NCBI GenBank assembly: GCA_021647785.1
Contig: JAKIUC010000005.1
Location: forward strand, 52,472 to 116,471
Reading direction: 5' to 3'
DNA from: Melioribacteraceae bacterium
GTDB taxonomy: Bacteria; Bacteroidota; Ignavibacteria; Ignavibacteriales; Melioribacteraceae
DNA: 64,000 nucleotides
Shown: positions 30,214 to 39,403 of the stretch, piece by piece
Layout of the letters: each line of letters opens with the position of its first letter
How positions within the stretch are numbered: position 1 is the stretch's first letter
Translations under genes and position numbers: made by a program
Notes under the pieces: generated by a model
The model's input: only the letters and a program-made list of their open reading frames with translations
What the model was told of the DNA's origin: nothing
Database searches by the model: none

Positions 30214-31209
30214 ATGAGTTATCCATTCATAAAAATGCCAGAAAATGTAATATTAGAAGAGTCATCATCAACTGATAGTTATGGTAAGTTTGTTGTTAAA
30301 CCATTAGAAAGAGGTTTTGGTGTTACTCTCGGAAATACATTTAGAAGAGTTTTACTATCTTCCATTGCAGGTGCTGCTATTACAGCAATTAAAATTGATG
30401 GTGTTCTCCATGAATTTACAAGTGTACCTGGTGTTTCGGAAGATGTTACAGAAATAATTCTTAACCTTAAAAAAGTTAGAATTAAAATTCTGAATAATAA
30501 AACAACAAAAATGGAATTATCCCTTAGTGGTGCACAAAAATTTACAGCTAAAAATTTAGAAGAACAATGTGCAGATATCGAAGTGTTAAACCCTAACCAA
30601 TATATTGCTACTTTAAATGAAAATGCAAAATTTACTATGGAACTTCGTTTTGGGTTTGGTAAAGGTTATGTTTCTTCTGTTGATCAAAATGTTGCAGATA
30701 AAACAATTGGTCTTATTGCAATAGATTCTATTTACACACCACTAACTAAAGTTACATACGATATTAAAAATGTTAGAATTGGTGAGAGTAACGATTATGA
30801 ACAATTAAGTTTAGAAATACATACTGATGGGTCAATTACTCCTGAAGATGCACTCTCTAATGCTGGTCAAATATTAAGAGATCATATAAATCTGTTTATT
30901 AATTTTGATCTTGAGCAAGAAGAACAATCTGTTGAACCGGAAATTGATCATGAAACTGAGAGAATTAAGAAGATTTTATTAACAGGTGTTGATGATTTAG
31001 AATTAAGTGTTAGATCTCATAACTGTTTGAAATCTGCTGATATTAAAACACTTGGTGATTTAGTGAGAAAAGATGAAAATGAAATGCTTAAGTTTAGAAA
31101 CTTTGGTAGAAAATCATTATCCGAGCTAACTGAAATTGTTGAAAATTTTGGTCTTGACTTTGGGATGGACGTAGATAAATATATTAATTATGGTAACGAT
31201 AACAATTAA
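30214..31209 (+). CDS. rpoA: DNA-directed RNA polymerase subunit alpha
   Basis: This 331-residue alpha subunit is complete. The N-terminal domain (ERGFGVTLGNTFRRVLLSSI) drives dimerisation and assembly. The C-terminal domain (LELSVRSHNCLKSADIKTL and FRNFGRKSLSEL) contacts promoter DNA and activators. It is in its usual place between rpsD and rplQ. Confidence 0.98.
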   Translation: MSYPFIKMPENVILEESSSTDSYGKFVVKPLERGFGVTLGNTFRRVLLSSIAGAAITAIKIDGVLHEFTSVPGVSEDVTEIILNLKKVRIKILNNKTTKMELSLSGAQKFTAKNLEEQCADIEVLNPNQYIATLNENAKFTMELRFGFGKGYVSSVDQNVADKTIGLIAIDSIYTPLTKVTYDIKNVRIGESNDYEQLSLEIHTDGSITPEDALSNAGQILRDHINLFINFDLEQEEQSVEPEIDHETERIKKILLTGVDDLELSVRSHNCLKSADIKTLGDLVRKDENEMLKFRNFGRKSLSELTEIVENFGLDFGMDVDKYINYGNDNN

Positions 31210-31233
31210 ATTTTTTTTTGAGAAGGTTGTATA

Positions 31234-31950
31234 ATGAGACACAGAGTCAAAGGACGTAAATTAAATAGAACAGCTTCACACCGTGTTGCAACATTTAGAG
31301 CACTTGCAACAGCACTTTTAAGAGAAAAGAAGATTAGAACTACTGTTGCTAAAGCAAAAGAACTTCGTTGTTTTGTTGAACCACTTATTTCACGAGCAAA
31401 GACTGATTCAGTTGCTAATAGAAGAAATATTGCACGTTATATTCAAGATAAAGAAATTCTAAAAGAATTATTCAGTGAAATAGCTCCTAAAATTGGCGAT
31501 AGACCTGGCGGATATACAAGAGTTGTTAAACTTGGTAGAAGACAAGGTGATGGTGCTGAAATGGCAATTATTGAATTAGTTGATTATAATGATGTTAATT
31601 CAAAACCAAAAGAGACGAGAGCTGAAGAAACTGAAGATGTTATTGAAGATGCTAATGTAATTGAAGAAACTACTGAAACTGTTGAGGAAACAGAAGTTGA
31701 AAAAACTGAAATTAAAGAAGAAATAATTGAAGAAGTTAAAACTGAAGAAGTTATTGAAGATGCAAATGTAGTTGAAGAGACTGTTGCTGAAAAAGTTGAA
31801 GTTAAGAAAGCAGAAGTTAAAGAAGAAACAGTTGATGAAGATGCTGAAGAAACAACTGAAACTGTTGAAGAAACTAAAGTTGAGAAAGAAGATGTAAAAG
31901 CTGAAGAAAAAAGTGATAACACTTCTGAAAAAAAAGAAGAAGATAAGTAA
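31234..31950 (+). CDS. rplQ: 50S ribosomal protein L17 with long acidic C-terminal tail
   Basis: The first ~120 of 238 residues are ordinary L17 (MRHRVKGRKLNRTASHRVAT, LISRAKTDSVANRRNIARYI, GGYTRVVKLGRRQGDGAEMA). The remaining ~115 residues are almost only Glu, Val, Lys, Thr and Asp, in imperfect repeats of VIEDANV and EETTETVEET. Short acidic or Ala/Lys-rich L17 tails are known in Bacteroidota, but this one nearly doubles the protein. Its coding bases (GAAGAA-type) are repetitive, so length may vary by slippage. It is the last gene of the alpha operon. Confidence 0.96.
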   Translation: MRHRVKGRKLNRTASHRVATFRALATALLREKKIRTTVAKAKELRCFVEPLISRAKTDSVANRRNIARYIQDKEILKELFSEIAPKIGDRPGGYTRVVKLGRRQGDGAEMAIIELVDYNDVNSKPKETRAEETEDVIEDANVIEETTETVEETEVEKTEIKEEIIEEVKTEEVIEDANVVEETVAEKVEVKKAEVKEETVDEDAEETTETVEETKVEKEDVKAEEKSDNTSEKKEEDK

Positions 31951-31973
31951 AAAATCTTTTCTATAAATTTATG

Positions 31974-32011
31974 AAAGAGTAATCGGATTATTTCGGTTAC
32001 TCTTTTTTTTT
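31974..32011 (+). terminator. Rho-independent terminator after rplQ
   Basis: A 12-bp stem (31974-31985 with 31994-32005, one G-T pair, loop GATTATTT) runs into nine T residues. It closes the ribosomal-protein block that began with rpsJ; no other convincing terminator lies between 16,962 and here. Confidence 0.88.
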
Positions 32012-32064
32012 ACCCAATTATGCACTTAAATCAGTAACTTCACAAAAGAATAAAATAAGAAAAA

Positions 32065-32646
32065 ATGAAAAAAATTGAATTTGTAAAATCTGTTGTCGTA
32101 TTGAATCAACTTCCTACAACAGATTTGCCTGAAATAGTACTTGCTGGACGTTCAAATGTTGGAAAATCAACTTTTATAAATTCGTTATTTAATAGAAAGG
32201 GGATTGCAAAAACAAGTTCAACCCCAGGAAAAACACGAACCATTAATTATTATTTGGTTGATGAAAAAAATTATATAGTTGATCTTCCCGGATTTGGATA
32301 TGCAAAGGTTTCTAAAAAGGAGAGAGCTTACTGGGAAAGATTGTTAATAACATATTTTTCTGAAAACAAAAACATTTCGAGAGTTATCCACTTTGTTGAT
32401 AGCAGACATAAGCCCACTCAACTCGATATTTTGTTAAACAACTATCTGATTGAATTAGGATTGCCATATATTATTCTACTAAACAAAATTGATAAACTAA
32501 AGCAGTCTGAAGTAGTAAAAGCAAGAAAACTTGTAATGGAGCAGTTCCCAGAATTAAGTTTGGGCGATAATCTATTTTTAAATTCAAGTGTTAAGGGCAT
32601 TAGCAACAGAGAGATTGTCTCTTTGCTAAAAAACACTATAAGTTAA
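32065..32646 (+). CDS. engB: Ribosome biogenesis GTPase EngB/YsxC
   Basis: This 193-residue small GTPase assists late 50S assembly. P loop GRSNVGKSTFIN (residues ~28-39), the switch segment SSTPGKTRTINYY, DLPGFGYAKVSK and NKIDK form the nucleotide site. Length is normal. It is the first gene after the ribosomal terminator; no strong ribosome site is visible before the ATG. Confidence 0.96.
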   Translation: MKKIEFVKSVVVLNQLPTTDLPEIVLAGRSNVGKSTFINSLFNRKGIAKTSSTPGKTRTINYYLVDEKNYIVDLPGFGYAKVSKKERAYWERLLITYFSENKNISRVIHFVDSRHKPTQLDILLNNYLIELGLPYIILLNKIDKLKQSEVVKARKLVMEQFPELSLGDNLFLNSSVKGISNREIVSLLKNTIS

Positions 32647-32763
32647 TATATTATAATTATCCACTAGAAATATCCTTTCTTTTTGGAACAATCGTGAAAG
32701 TTTCATAAAGATTGATTATTATTCTGTTTTAGTTTTTCTAATTATTATAAGGCACATCAACAA

Positions 32764-34644
32764 ATGGATACTGCAAGTAGAAACAGAAAAAGAATACTGA
32801 TATTTTCTATTATTCCATTGCTTGCGGCAGTTCCCTTCTTTACAGAAGATTTTGTTCTTCGTCTTATTTCAGCAGTAATTCTTGTTATTTATTCCGGATT
32901 TATCATCTTTTTACGAGATTCTTCAAGAGTAGATGAAACATTTGATGAAACTTTGGCTACTGATACAAATAATTATTCCGATGCACCTTTAGCTGAACGG
33001 AGTTTAGATTTGGACGATGGAGAGGGTTTTAAAATTGTTTCGCCAAATAAAAATATTGAAGTGTTGAAATCTAATGAATATTCTACAGGCATAAGCAATT
33101 CTTCTGATGGCAGAAATTATTTCAAACCTCAAGATTTAAAAGCAGAGTTCGACAAAATTGCCACAGAGAAGATTCCGGAAAATATTAGTGATGATCAACA
33201 TTTTGGATTTGCACTTGAGAAAATTCTTCAGGTAGTTAAAGATTCATTTCTTGCACACAGTGCATTATTCTTTTGGTACAATCCCAAAACAAAAAAATTA
33301 GCTTTAGAAAAATTTGCTTCGGGAAGTGATGAGATAATTAATCAAAAGTTTGATGTTGAAGATGATGTTTTAAGTAAAATTGTTCTCAAAGAGGAACCAG
33401 AGTTACTTACTAACTTAGTTAGAAATGCGGAAGGTGATAATATCCGTTATTACAATTCGCCTCAGGGCATTAAGAGTTTTGTTGGCGTTCCTCTCTATTA
33501 TGGAACATCGTTAGCTGGTGTGCTTGCTTTAGACTCTAAAGAAAATGATATTTTTGGAATTGAAACAATATATTCGCTTGGGCGTTTCGTTAGGGTAATT
33601 TCATTATTAATCTCTTTGTTTGAAGAAAAACATGCCGATTCGAAAGCTGACAAGAGATTGAAAGCACTACTTGAAATTGTTTCTACAGATAAAAAATTTG
33701 AAACAGAAGTTGAGTTATTTTCAACAATAGAGAATGCAGTAAAAAAATTAGTTAGTTGGGATATTTTCACTTTTGTCTTTTTTGATACTCAGGAAAAGTA
33801 CTTTAAAACATCAAAAATTATTAATAATACATCTCTAAAATATGTTGGTGAAAATAAAGAAATTGATTTATCGGGTACTCTTGTTGGGCGGTCTATCGTA
33901 AATGGTACTCCAGTTAAGATTGATGATACTTCGTTAGAAAAATTATTGCGTTTCGCGAAGGATGAAGATATAACTTTTGGAGGTTCATTTCTGGCAATTC
34001 CATTAGCATACGATGGACAGATATATGGGGTTTTTTGTTTCGATTCGTTAAAATCGGGCATTTACAATAATGCAGATATGAACTTCGTAAAAAAAGCGAT
34101 AAAAATATTTTCTTACATTATCTATTCATATACAAATCAGAAAATTCTTAAGAGCCTTCTCTCGTTGGATGTAGAGACTAAGTTATTAAATGGAAAAAGT
34201 TTTTTGAAAGAAGCAAAAGCAGATTTAATAAAAGCTAAGAGGGCAAATGTGCCAAGCTCGTTGGCAATACTTAAAATTGATAAGTTTATTGATGATGAAT
34301 CGCTCTTTGAGGGTAATCCATTTCCGAAAGTGCTTAAATCAATTACAGATATTATTAAAGAAGCTACTAATATTGAGAACAGAGTTGGTAGAATTAGTGA
34401 AGATGTTTTTGCAATTTACTTCTTTAATGCCGATTCTAAAGATGTATTTCTCTGGGCTGAAAAGTTAAGAATTAAAATTGCCCGCACTCCAGTATCTGTT
34501 GCAACCAAACAAACTACATATACTGTCTCTATAGGAATTGCTGCGGCACATGAAAATATGGGTATAAATGATTTGGTAGAAAATGCAGAACTTGCCCTTA
34601 AAAAAGCTGTCGAGAAAGGTGGCAACTCCGTAAAAAATATATAG
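32764..34644 (+). CDS. Membrane GAF-GAF protein with degenerate GGDEF domain
   Basis: This 626-residue protein starts with two close transmembrane segments (about residues 10-50), then a ~100-residue charged linker, two GAF-like sensory domains (about 150-275 and 295-455) and a C-terminal GGDEF-fold domain (about 465-626). The signature loop reads RISEDVF near residue 543 in place of R-x-GGDEF, so diguanylate cyclase activity is unlikely. The C-terminal SIGIAA and the A..A.LALKKAVEKGGNSV motif keep the fold recognisable. It may be a receptor or scaffold for nucleotide or small-molecule signals. The ligand is unknown. Confidence 0.8.
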   Translation: MDTASRNRKRILIFSIIPLLAAVPFFTEDFVLRLISAVILVIYSGFIIFLRDSSRVDETFDETLATDTNNYSDAPLAERSLDLDDGEGFKIVSPNKNIEVLKSNEYSTGISNSSDGRNYFKPQDLKAEFDKIATEKIPENISDDQHFGFALEKILQVVKDSFLAHSALFFWYNPKTKKLALEKFASGSDEIINQKFDVEDDVLSKIVLKEEPELLTNLVRNAEGDNIRYYNSPQGIKSFVGVPLYYGTSLAGVLALDSKENDIFGIETIYSLGRFVRVISLLISLFEEKHADSKADKRLKALLEIVSTDKKFETEVELFSTIENAVKKLVSWDIFTFVFFDTQEKYFKTSKIINNTSLKYVGENKEIDLSGTLVGRSIVNGTPVKIDDTSLEKLLRFAKDEDITFGGSFLAIPLAYDGQIYGVFCFDSLKSGIYNNADMNFVKKAIKIFSYIIYSYTNQKILKSLLSLDVETKLLNGKSFLKEAKADLIKAKRANVPSSLAILKIDKFIDDESLFEGNPFPKVLKSITDIIKEATNIENRVGRISEDVFAIYFFNADSKDVFLWAEKLRIKIARTPVSVATKQTTYTVSIGIAAAHENMGINDLVENAELALKKAVEKGGNSVKNI

Positions 34645-34680
34645 TTGAAAATTCATTTAATAATAATATAATAAACTAAT

Positions 34681-35841
34681 ATGAATAATTTTATAATTAT
34701 ACTATTGGATGGTGTTGGTGTTGGTGAACTTCCTGATGCCGATAAATTTGGTGATGTAGGAAGTAGTACTCTAAGTAATATAGCAAAAGTTGTTGATGGT
34801 TTATCACTCCCCAATCTTGAAAAATTGGGATTAGGAAATATTGTTGATATTAGTGGAGTAGCAAAAGTCACTACACCACTTGCTTCTTTTGGTAAGATGA
34901 ATGAGAAGGCACCGGGTAAAGATTCAGTATCTGGTCATTGGGAAATTGCGGGCTTAGAATTGGATTTTGATTTTCCATATTATCCAAATGGATTTCCTAA
35001 AAGAATTGTTGATAAGTTTTTGGAGTTGACTGGTTATAAAGGAATACTCGGAAACAAAGCAGCATCAGGAACAGAAATAATTTTGGAATTAGGTGATGAG
35101 CATTTAAAAACTGAGTACCCAATAATTTATACTTCTGCAGATTCTGTTTTTCAAATTGCTGCCCACGAAGAAGTGATTCCACTTAAGCGACTCTATGAAA
35201 TTTGTGAAATATCAAGAGAGAAAATATTTGTTGCGGATGATTCAATTGGAAGAATTATTGCTCGTCCCTTTGTAGGCAGTAGTGGAAATTATAAAAGGAC
35301 AACAAACAGAAAAGATTATTCTCTATCTCCATCGGGCAATACGGTAATGGATTTATTAAAGAAAGAGGGAATTGAAACTTTTGCAATTGGGAAAATAAAT
35401 GATCTTTTTAATCATAGAGGAATTACACAACCAGTTGAATCGAAATCGAATGAAGAGGGGATTAAGAAATTGCTTCAAACAATAGAGCAAAATAACAACT
35501 CATTTATTTTTATAAATCTTGTAGATTTTGATGTTTACTTTGGGCATAGGAACGACCCGAAAGGTTTTGCAAATGCTCTTTCTTATTTTGATAGGAGGCT
35601 TCCGGAGATATTAGATTTACTCGATACTGATGATACCCTTATTATTACTGCGGATCATGGCAACGACCCTACAACGCCAAGTACTGACCATAGTAGAGAG
35701 TACATCCCATTGTTGTATTATCAAAAAGGGAAAGTTGGAAAAAATTTAGGTGTAAGATCCACCTTTGCTGATATTGGTAAATCGGCTGCTACTTTTTTTT
35801 CAATAAAAAATAATTTAATAGGTGAAAATTTTCTTCATTAA
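34681..35841 (+). CDS. deoB: Phosphopentomutase
   Basis: This 386-residue alkaline-phosphatase superfamily enzyme interconverts ribose or deoxyribose 1- and 5-phosphates in nucleoside salvage. Metal-binding motifs IILLDGVGVGELPDA at the N-terminus, GKDSVSGHWEIAG near residue 80, and DFDVYFGHRND and ITADHGNDPTTPSTDHSRE near the C-terminus are typical. Length is normal. No other nucleoside salvage gene is adjacent. Confidence 0.96.
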   Translation: MNNFIIILLDGVGVGELPDADKFGDVGSSTLSNIAKVVDGLSLPNLEKLGLGNIVDISGVAKVTTPLASFGKMNEKAPGKDSVSGHWEIAGLELDFDFPYYPNGFPKRIVDKFLELTGYKGILGNKAASGTEIILELGDEHLKTEYPIIYTSADSVFQIAAHEEVIPLKRLYEICEISREKIFVADDSIGRIIARPFVGSSGNYKRTTNRKDYSLSPSGNTVMDLLKKEGIETFAIGKINDLFNHRGITQPVESKSNEEGIKKLLQTIEQNNNSFIFINLVDFDVYFGHRNDPKGFANALSYFDRRLPEILDLLDTDDTLIITADHGNDPTTPSTDHSREYIPLLYYQKGKVGKNLGVRSTFADIGKSAATFFSIKNNLIGENFLH

Positions 35842-35967
35842 TTTCAATTATAAATTTGTAAAATATTTATAAAAATTATAGTTTGGTAATTATTAAAAGA
35901 GAATAGTATTCTTATTTGAAATATTTAATTTGTTTATACAACTATTTCTGAAAAATCGGAGATTTTG

Positions 35968-36822
35968 TTGATACTTTCTAAACAATATACTAACCACGAT
36001 AGTAAATCCATTGACAAGTATTTACAGGAAATTAGCAAAGTTGATTTGCTTACTGCTGATGAGGAGATTGAATTAGCAAGGGAAATAAAAAAAGGGGACC
36101 GTGAAGCTTTTGAGAAATTAGTAAAAGCTAATTTGAGATTTGTTGTTACGGTTGCAAAGCAATACCAGAATCAGGGCTTCTCTTTGGGTGACTTAATTAA
36201 CGAAGGTAATGTTGGTTTAATAAAAGCTGCAAAAAGATTTGATGAAACTCGTGGGTTTAAATTTATTTCATACGCAGTGTGGTGGATTCGGCAATCGATA
36301 CTACAAGCACTTGGTGAACAGGGAAGAGTGGTTCGCTTACCACTTAATAGAATAAGTATTTTAAGTAAAATTAGAAGTATTAATACTAAGTTTGAACAGA
36401 CCCACGGAAGGGAGCCAACGGCTCTTGAAATTGCTGACCAACTTAAAGTGAGTGGTTCTGATGTAAATGAAGCCATACAAATTTCCGGAAAAAATATCTC
36501 TATTGATGCACCCGTAAAGCTTAGTGAAGAGAATAGTTTACTTGCATTATTAACAAATTCAATGAATCCGCCTCCCGATGATTCGTTACTTAGGGCTTCG
36601 CTTAAAGAGGAAATTGACAACTCATTAAAATCACTTTCTGATAGAGAATCGGAAGTATTGAAACTCTATTTTGGAATTGATTGTGAGCATGCTCTAACTT
36701 TAGAGGATATTGGTGAAAAATTTCACTTAACGCGCGAACGTGTGCGGCAAATAAAGGAGAAAGCAATTAGAAGATTAAGACATAAAAAACGGTGTGAAAG
36801 TTTACGAAAGTATTTAGGTTAA
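35968..36822 (+). CDS. rpoD: Primary sigma factor RpoD/SigA
   Basis: This ~284-residue sigma-70 is of the short type that serves as the main sigma in Bacteroidota and Ignavibacteria. Region 1.2 (DKYLQEISKVDLLTADEE), region 2 (NEGNVGLIKAAKRFDETRGF and SYAVWWIRQSI) and region 4 (LTLEDIGEKFHLTRERVRQI) are complete; region 1.1 is absent. TTG at 35968, six nt after GGAG, is preferred over TTG at 35965. It probably reads the promoter type seen at 49-79. Confidence 0.93.
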   Translation: MILSKQYTNHDSKSIDKYLQEISKVDLLTADEEIELAREIKKGDREAFEKLVKANLRFVVTVAKQYQNQGFSLGDLINEGNVGLIKAAKRFDETRGFKFISYAVWWIRQSILQALGEQGRVVRLPLNRISILSKIRSINTKFEQTHGREPTALEIADQLKVSGSDVNEAIQISGKNISIDAPVKLSEENSLLALLTNSMNPPPDDSLLRASLKEEIDNSLKSLSDRESEVLKLYFGIDCEHALTLEDIGEKFHLTRERVRQIKEKAIRRLRHKKRCESLRKYLG

Positions 36823-36830
36823 CGCACCTT

Positions 36831-37469
36831 ATGAATTTATTGAAATATTTTACAACTCTTTTTATTCTCCTTTTTCTCTTTGCATGTTCAGCATCTATTG
36901 ATAACCGTTATAACAGACCTTCAGAAAAAAAAGAACCCCATAATAGTAAATCACGATTTACTTCTGAGAATGACGAAAGAACATATAGAAGTGAATTTGA
37001 TGAAGAGCCAGTTGAGGACCATCCAGTAAATATTGAAGATTTTGTTGAGACGAATAAAACAACTGCCAACCCTTCAATCATTCTTTCTGATAGAGAGAAA
37101 GTTATGATGGAAATAGTAAAATATCTAAATACCCCCTATCAGTATGGGGGAAATAATAAAAGTGGAATTGATTGTTCAGCATTTACACAAAATGTTTTCC
37201 AGAAATCGCTTGGTTTCAATTTGCCTCGTACAGCAAGTCAGCAATATAACAATGGAGAAAAAATACCAAACCAACACTCATTACAATTTGGCGATTTAGT
37301 TTTTTTTGATACAACTAAAGATAGATTTCCCGGGCATGTAGGAATATTTCTTAGTGACAATCTTTTCGCTCATGCAAGTTTCTCTAAGGGTGTAACAGTT
37401 TCATCGTTAGAGAGTACTTATTTTAAAACGAGATATGTTGGGGCGAGAAGGGGAATGGAGATAAAATAA
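36831..37469 (+). CDS. NlpC/P60 family lipoprotein peptidase
   Basis: This 212-residue protein has a lipoprotein signal peptide ending at Cys19 (LLFLFACS), a low-complexity charged linker and a C-terminal NlpC/P60 domain of about 110 residues. The catalytic triad is visible as Cys in GIDCSAF, His in FPGHVGIF and the following His in FAHAS. It should be an outer-membrane or periplasmic cell-wall endopeptidase. It starts 9 nt after the sigma factor gene, so the two are probably co-transcribed. Confidence 0.92.
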   Translation: MNLLKYFTTLFILLFLFACSASIDNRYNRPSEKKEPHNSKSRFTSENDERTYRSEFDEEPVEDHPVNIEDFVETNKTTANPSIILSDREKVMMEIVKYLNTPYQYGGNNKSGIDCSAFTQNVFQKSLGFNLPRTASQQYNNGEKIPNQHSLQFGDLVFFDTTKDRFPGHVGIFLSDNLFAHASFSKGVTVSSLESTYFKTRYVGARRGMEIK

Positions 37470-37501
37470 TTGTATTATTAGAATTTTTTTAGACACTATA
37501 C

Positions 37502-37585
37502 TTAAATTTTAGATGCTGATTCCTTTTAATATTCAATTGCTTCATGATATTCTGCACTTGCAAGATCATCAAAAAATATTTTCAT
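37502..37585 (-). pseudogene. Truncated ParE/RelE-type toxin remnant
   Basis: Downstream of the antitoxin, and overlapping it by ATGA, is a reading frame starting MKIFFDDLASAEYHEAIEY, which matches the N-terminus of RelE/ParE toxins (usually about 95 residues). It stops at TAA (37526-37528) after 19 codons. The same frame continues KESASKI to about 37502, so a point or small indel mutation plus loss of the 3' part killed the gene. Confidence 0.7.
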
Positions 37586-37797
37586 AAACTTTCGCCCAAT
37601 ACTTCATTCACCGGTATTCCTTTTGTTTTTCCATTTCTATGTGCTGATAGCCTTTCTTGTGCCTCTTTTAACCATATTTCTTGAATATACTTATCCGATT
37701 TATCCAAACTTTCAACTATAGCTTCAAGTAAAAATATTTTTTCTGTTGGTCTAAGGTCTAAGATTTTGTCAAAAAGTTTTTTTTCTAAACTTATCAT
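37582..37797 (-). CDS. RelB-like antitoxin (putative addiction module component)
   Basis: This 71-residue protein matches the small antitoxin family typified by TIGR02574: an EKKLFDKILDLRPTEKIFLLEAI helix region, then SLDKSDK, a Trp in EIWLKEAQERL and a C-terminal toxin-binding stretch with KGIPVNEVLGE. GGAG with six nt spacing precedes the ATG. Its partner toxin gene is broken (37502-37585), so it is an orphan. An 8-bp-arm palindrome at 37812-37830 lies just upstream. Confidence 0.8.
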   Translation of the reverse strand: MISLEKKLFDKILDLRPTEKIFLLEAIVESLDKSDKYIQEIWLKEAQERLSAHRNGKTKGIPVNEVLGESL

Positions 37798-37811
37798 ATT
37801 ATTCTCCGTTA

Positions 37812-37830
37812 TATTGTTTTACAAACAATA
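37812..37830 (-). promoter_or_regulatory. Palindrome upstream of the antitoxin (candidate operator)
   Basis: TATTGTTT and AAACAATA form 8-bp arms around TAC, ending 15 nt before the antitoxin start at 37797. Antitoxins of this class usually repress their own promoter through such palindromes. The inference rests on position and symmetry only. Confidence 0.45.
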
Positions 37831-38005
37831 AGTCTTTTTTTTAATTGAAGAAAATCAACATATTTCTTTGCCGACTTTTTCAACTACTAAAAACTAAGTT
37901 ACTAAAATATTAATTTTGAATCAAAACCTTCTTAATTCTATTGGAAATAGTAAACATATCAACTAATTTTAAAGTGCAAAATAAATTATTTATAGGAGAA
38001 ACACT

Positions 38006-39397
38006 ATGGAATATAGAGTAGAAACAGATTCAATGGGAGAGATAAAAGTCCCATCCGATATGTATTATGGTGCACAAACAGCACGCTCATTAATGAATTT
38101 CAAAATTGGTGGTGAAAGATTTCCACGTGAATTGATTAGAGCATTAGGAGTTCTTAAAAAAGCCGCAGCCCTTACCAATGCGGAACTAAATATGATTTCG
38201 AAAGAAAAAGTTGAGTTAATAGTAAAAGCTGCTGATGAAGTTATTGAAGGTAAATTGGATGACCATTTCCCATTAGTAGTTTGGCAAACAGGAAGTGGAA
38301 CTCAAACAAATATGAATTCGAATGAGGTAATATCAAACCGTGCAATTGAAATTGCGGGTGGAGTGATGGGGAGTAAAAAACCTGTTCATCCAAATGATGA
38401 TGTAAACAAAGCACAATCTTCAAATGATACATTCCCAACAGCAATGCACATTGCAGCAGTAGAGGAGACATATCGCCGCTTAATTCCTATGGTTACAAAA
38501 TTAAGAGATGCTCTCGCAGATAAATCAGAGGAATATAAAGATATAATTAAAATTGGGAGAACCCACTTAATGGATGCAACTCCATTAACCTTAGGGCAAG
38601 AGTTCTCAGGATATGTTCAGCAACTTACTAATGGATTAGCTCGGATTGATGCAGCATTACCAAGGCTATCCGAGCTTGCACTTGGCGGAACTGCTGTTGG
38701 TACTGGACTAAACACGCATAAGGATTTTGCAGAAATATCAGCGAAAAAAATATCTGAAATTACCGAACAAAAATTTACAACCGCACCAAATAAATTTGAG
38801 GCTCTGGCTGCTCACGATGCAATTGTTGAATTTAGCGGTGTACTAAAAACTATAGCTGCTTCACTTCATAAAATTGCAAATGATATTCGCTGGATGGGTT
38901 CTGGTCCTCGCAGCGGACTTGGAGAATTGGCACTCCCTGCAAATGAACCCGGCAGTTCAATAATGCCTGGTAAAGTTAATCCAACACAAGCAGAAGCAAT
39001 TACAATGGTATGTGCTCAAGTAATGGGTAACGATGCTGCTATTGGTTTTGCTGGTGCAAGTGGTAACTTTGAACTTAATGTTTACAAACCGGTTATGATT
39101 TACAACTTGCTGCAATCAATTAGATTAATTTCTGATTCATGCGAAAGTTTTACTGATAACATGGTTGTTGGAATTAAACCTAATCTGGATAAAATTGATG
39201 AATTGCTTCGTCAATCTTTAATGTTAGTTACCGCACTTAATCCGCATATTGGATATGACAATGCTGCCAAAGTTGCAAAGAAAGCATTTACCGAAAACAC
39301 AACATTGAAGGAAGCTGTAGTTGCTTTAGAGCTGCTAACAGCCGAAGAATTTGATGCAAAGGTTAGACCAGAAGAAATGATTGGTCCTAAAAGCTAG
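38006..39397 (+). CDS. fumC: Fumarate hydratase, class II
   Basis: This 463-residue enzyme converts fumarate and malate in the TCA cycle. The active-site segments [41 protein letters not shown] and the signature [16 protein letters not shown] are intact. TAGGAG precedes the ATG. It is immediately followed (6 nt) by the carbamoyltransferase gene, though no metabolic link is evident. Confidence 0.97.
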   Translation: MEYRVETDSMGEIKVPSDMYYGAQTARSLMNFKIGGERFPRELIRALGVLKKAAALTNAELNMISKEKVELIVKAADEVIEGKLDDHFPLVVWQTGSGTQTNMNSNEVISNRAIEIAGGVMGSKKPVHPNDDVNKAQSSNDTFPTAMHIAAVEETYRRLIPMVTKLRDALADKSEEYKDIIKIGRTHLMDATPLTLGQEFSGYVQQLTNGLARIDAALPRLSELALGGTAVGTGLNTHKDFAEISAKKISEITEQKFTTAPNKFEALAAHDAIVEFSGVLKTIAASLHKIANDIRWMGSGPRSGLGELALPANEPGSSIMPGKVNPTQAEAITMVCAQVMGNDAAIGFAGASGNFELNVYKPVMIYNLLQSIRLISDSCESFTDNMVVGIKPNLDKIDELLRQSLMLVTALNPHIGYDNAAKVAKKAFTENTTLKEAVVALELLTAEEFDAKVRPEEMIGPKS

Positions 39398-39403
39398 TTG
39401 GAT

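Noticed and set aside
31584..31922. Ser/Thr/Val-rich antisense protein
   Set aside because: It is the mirror of the repetitive acidic L17 tail and has no ribosome site.
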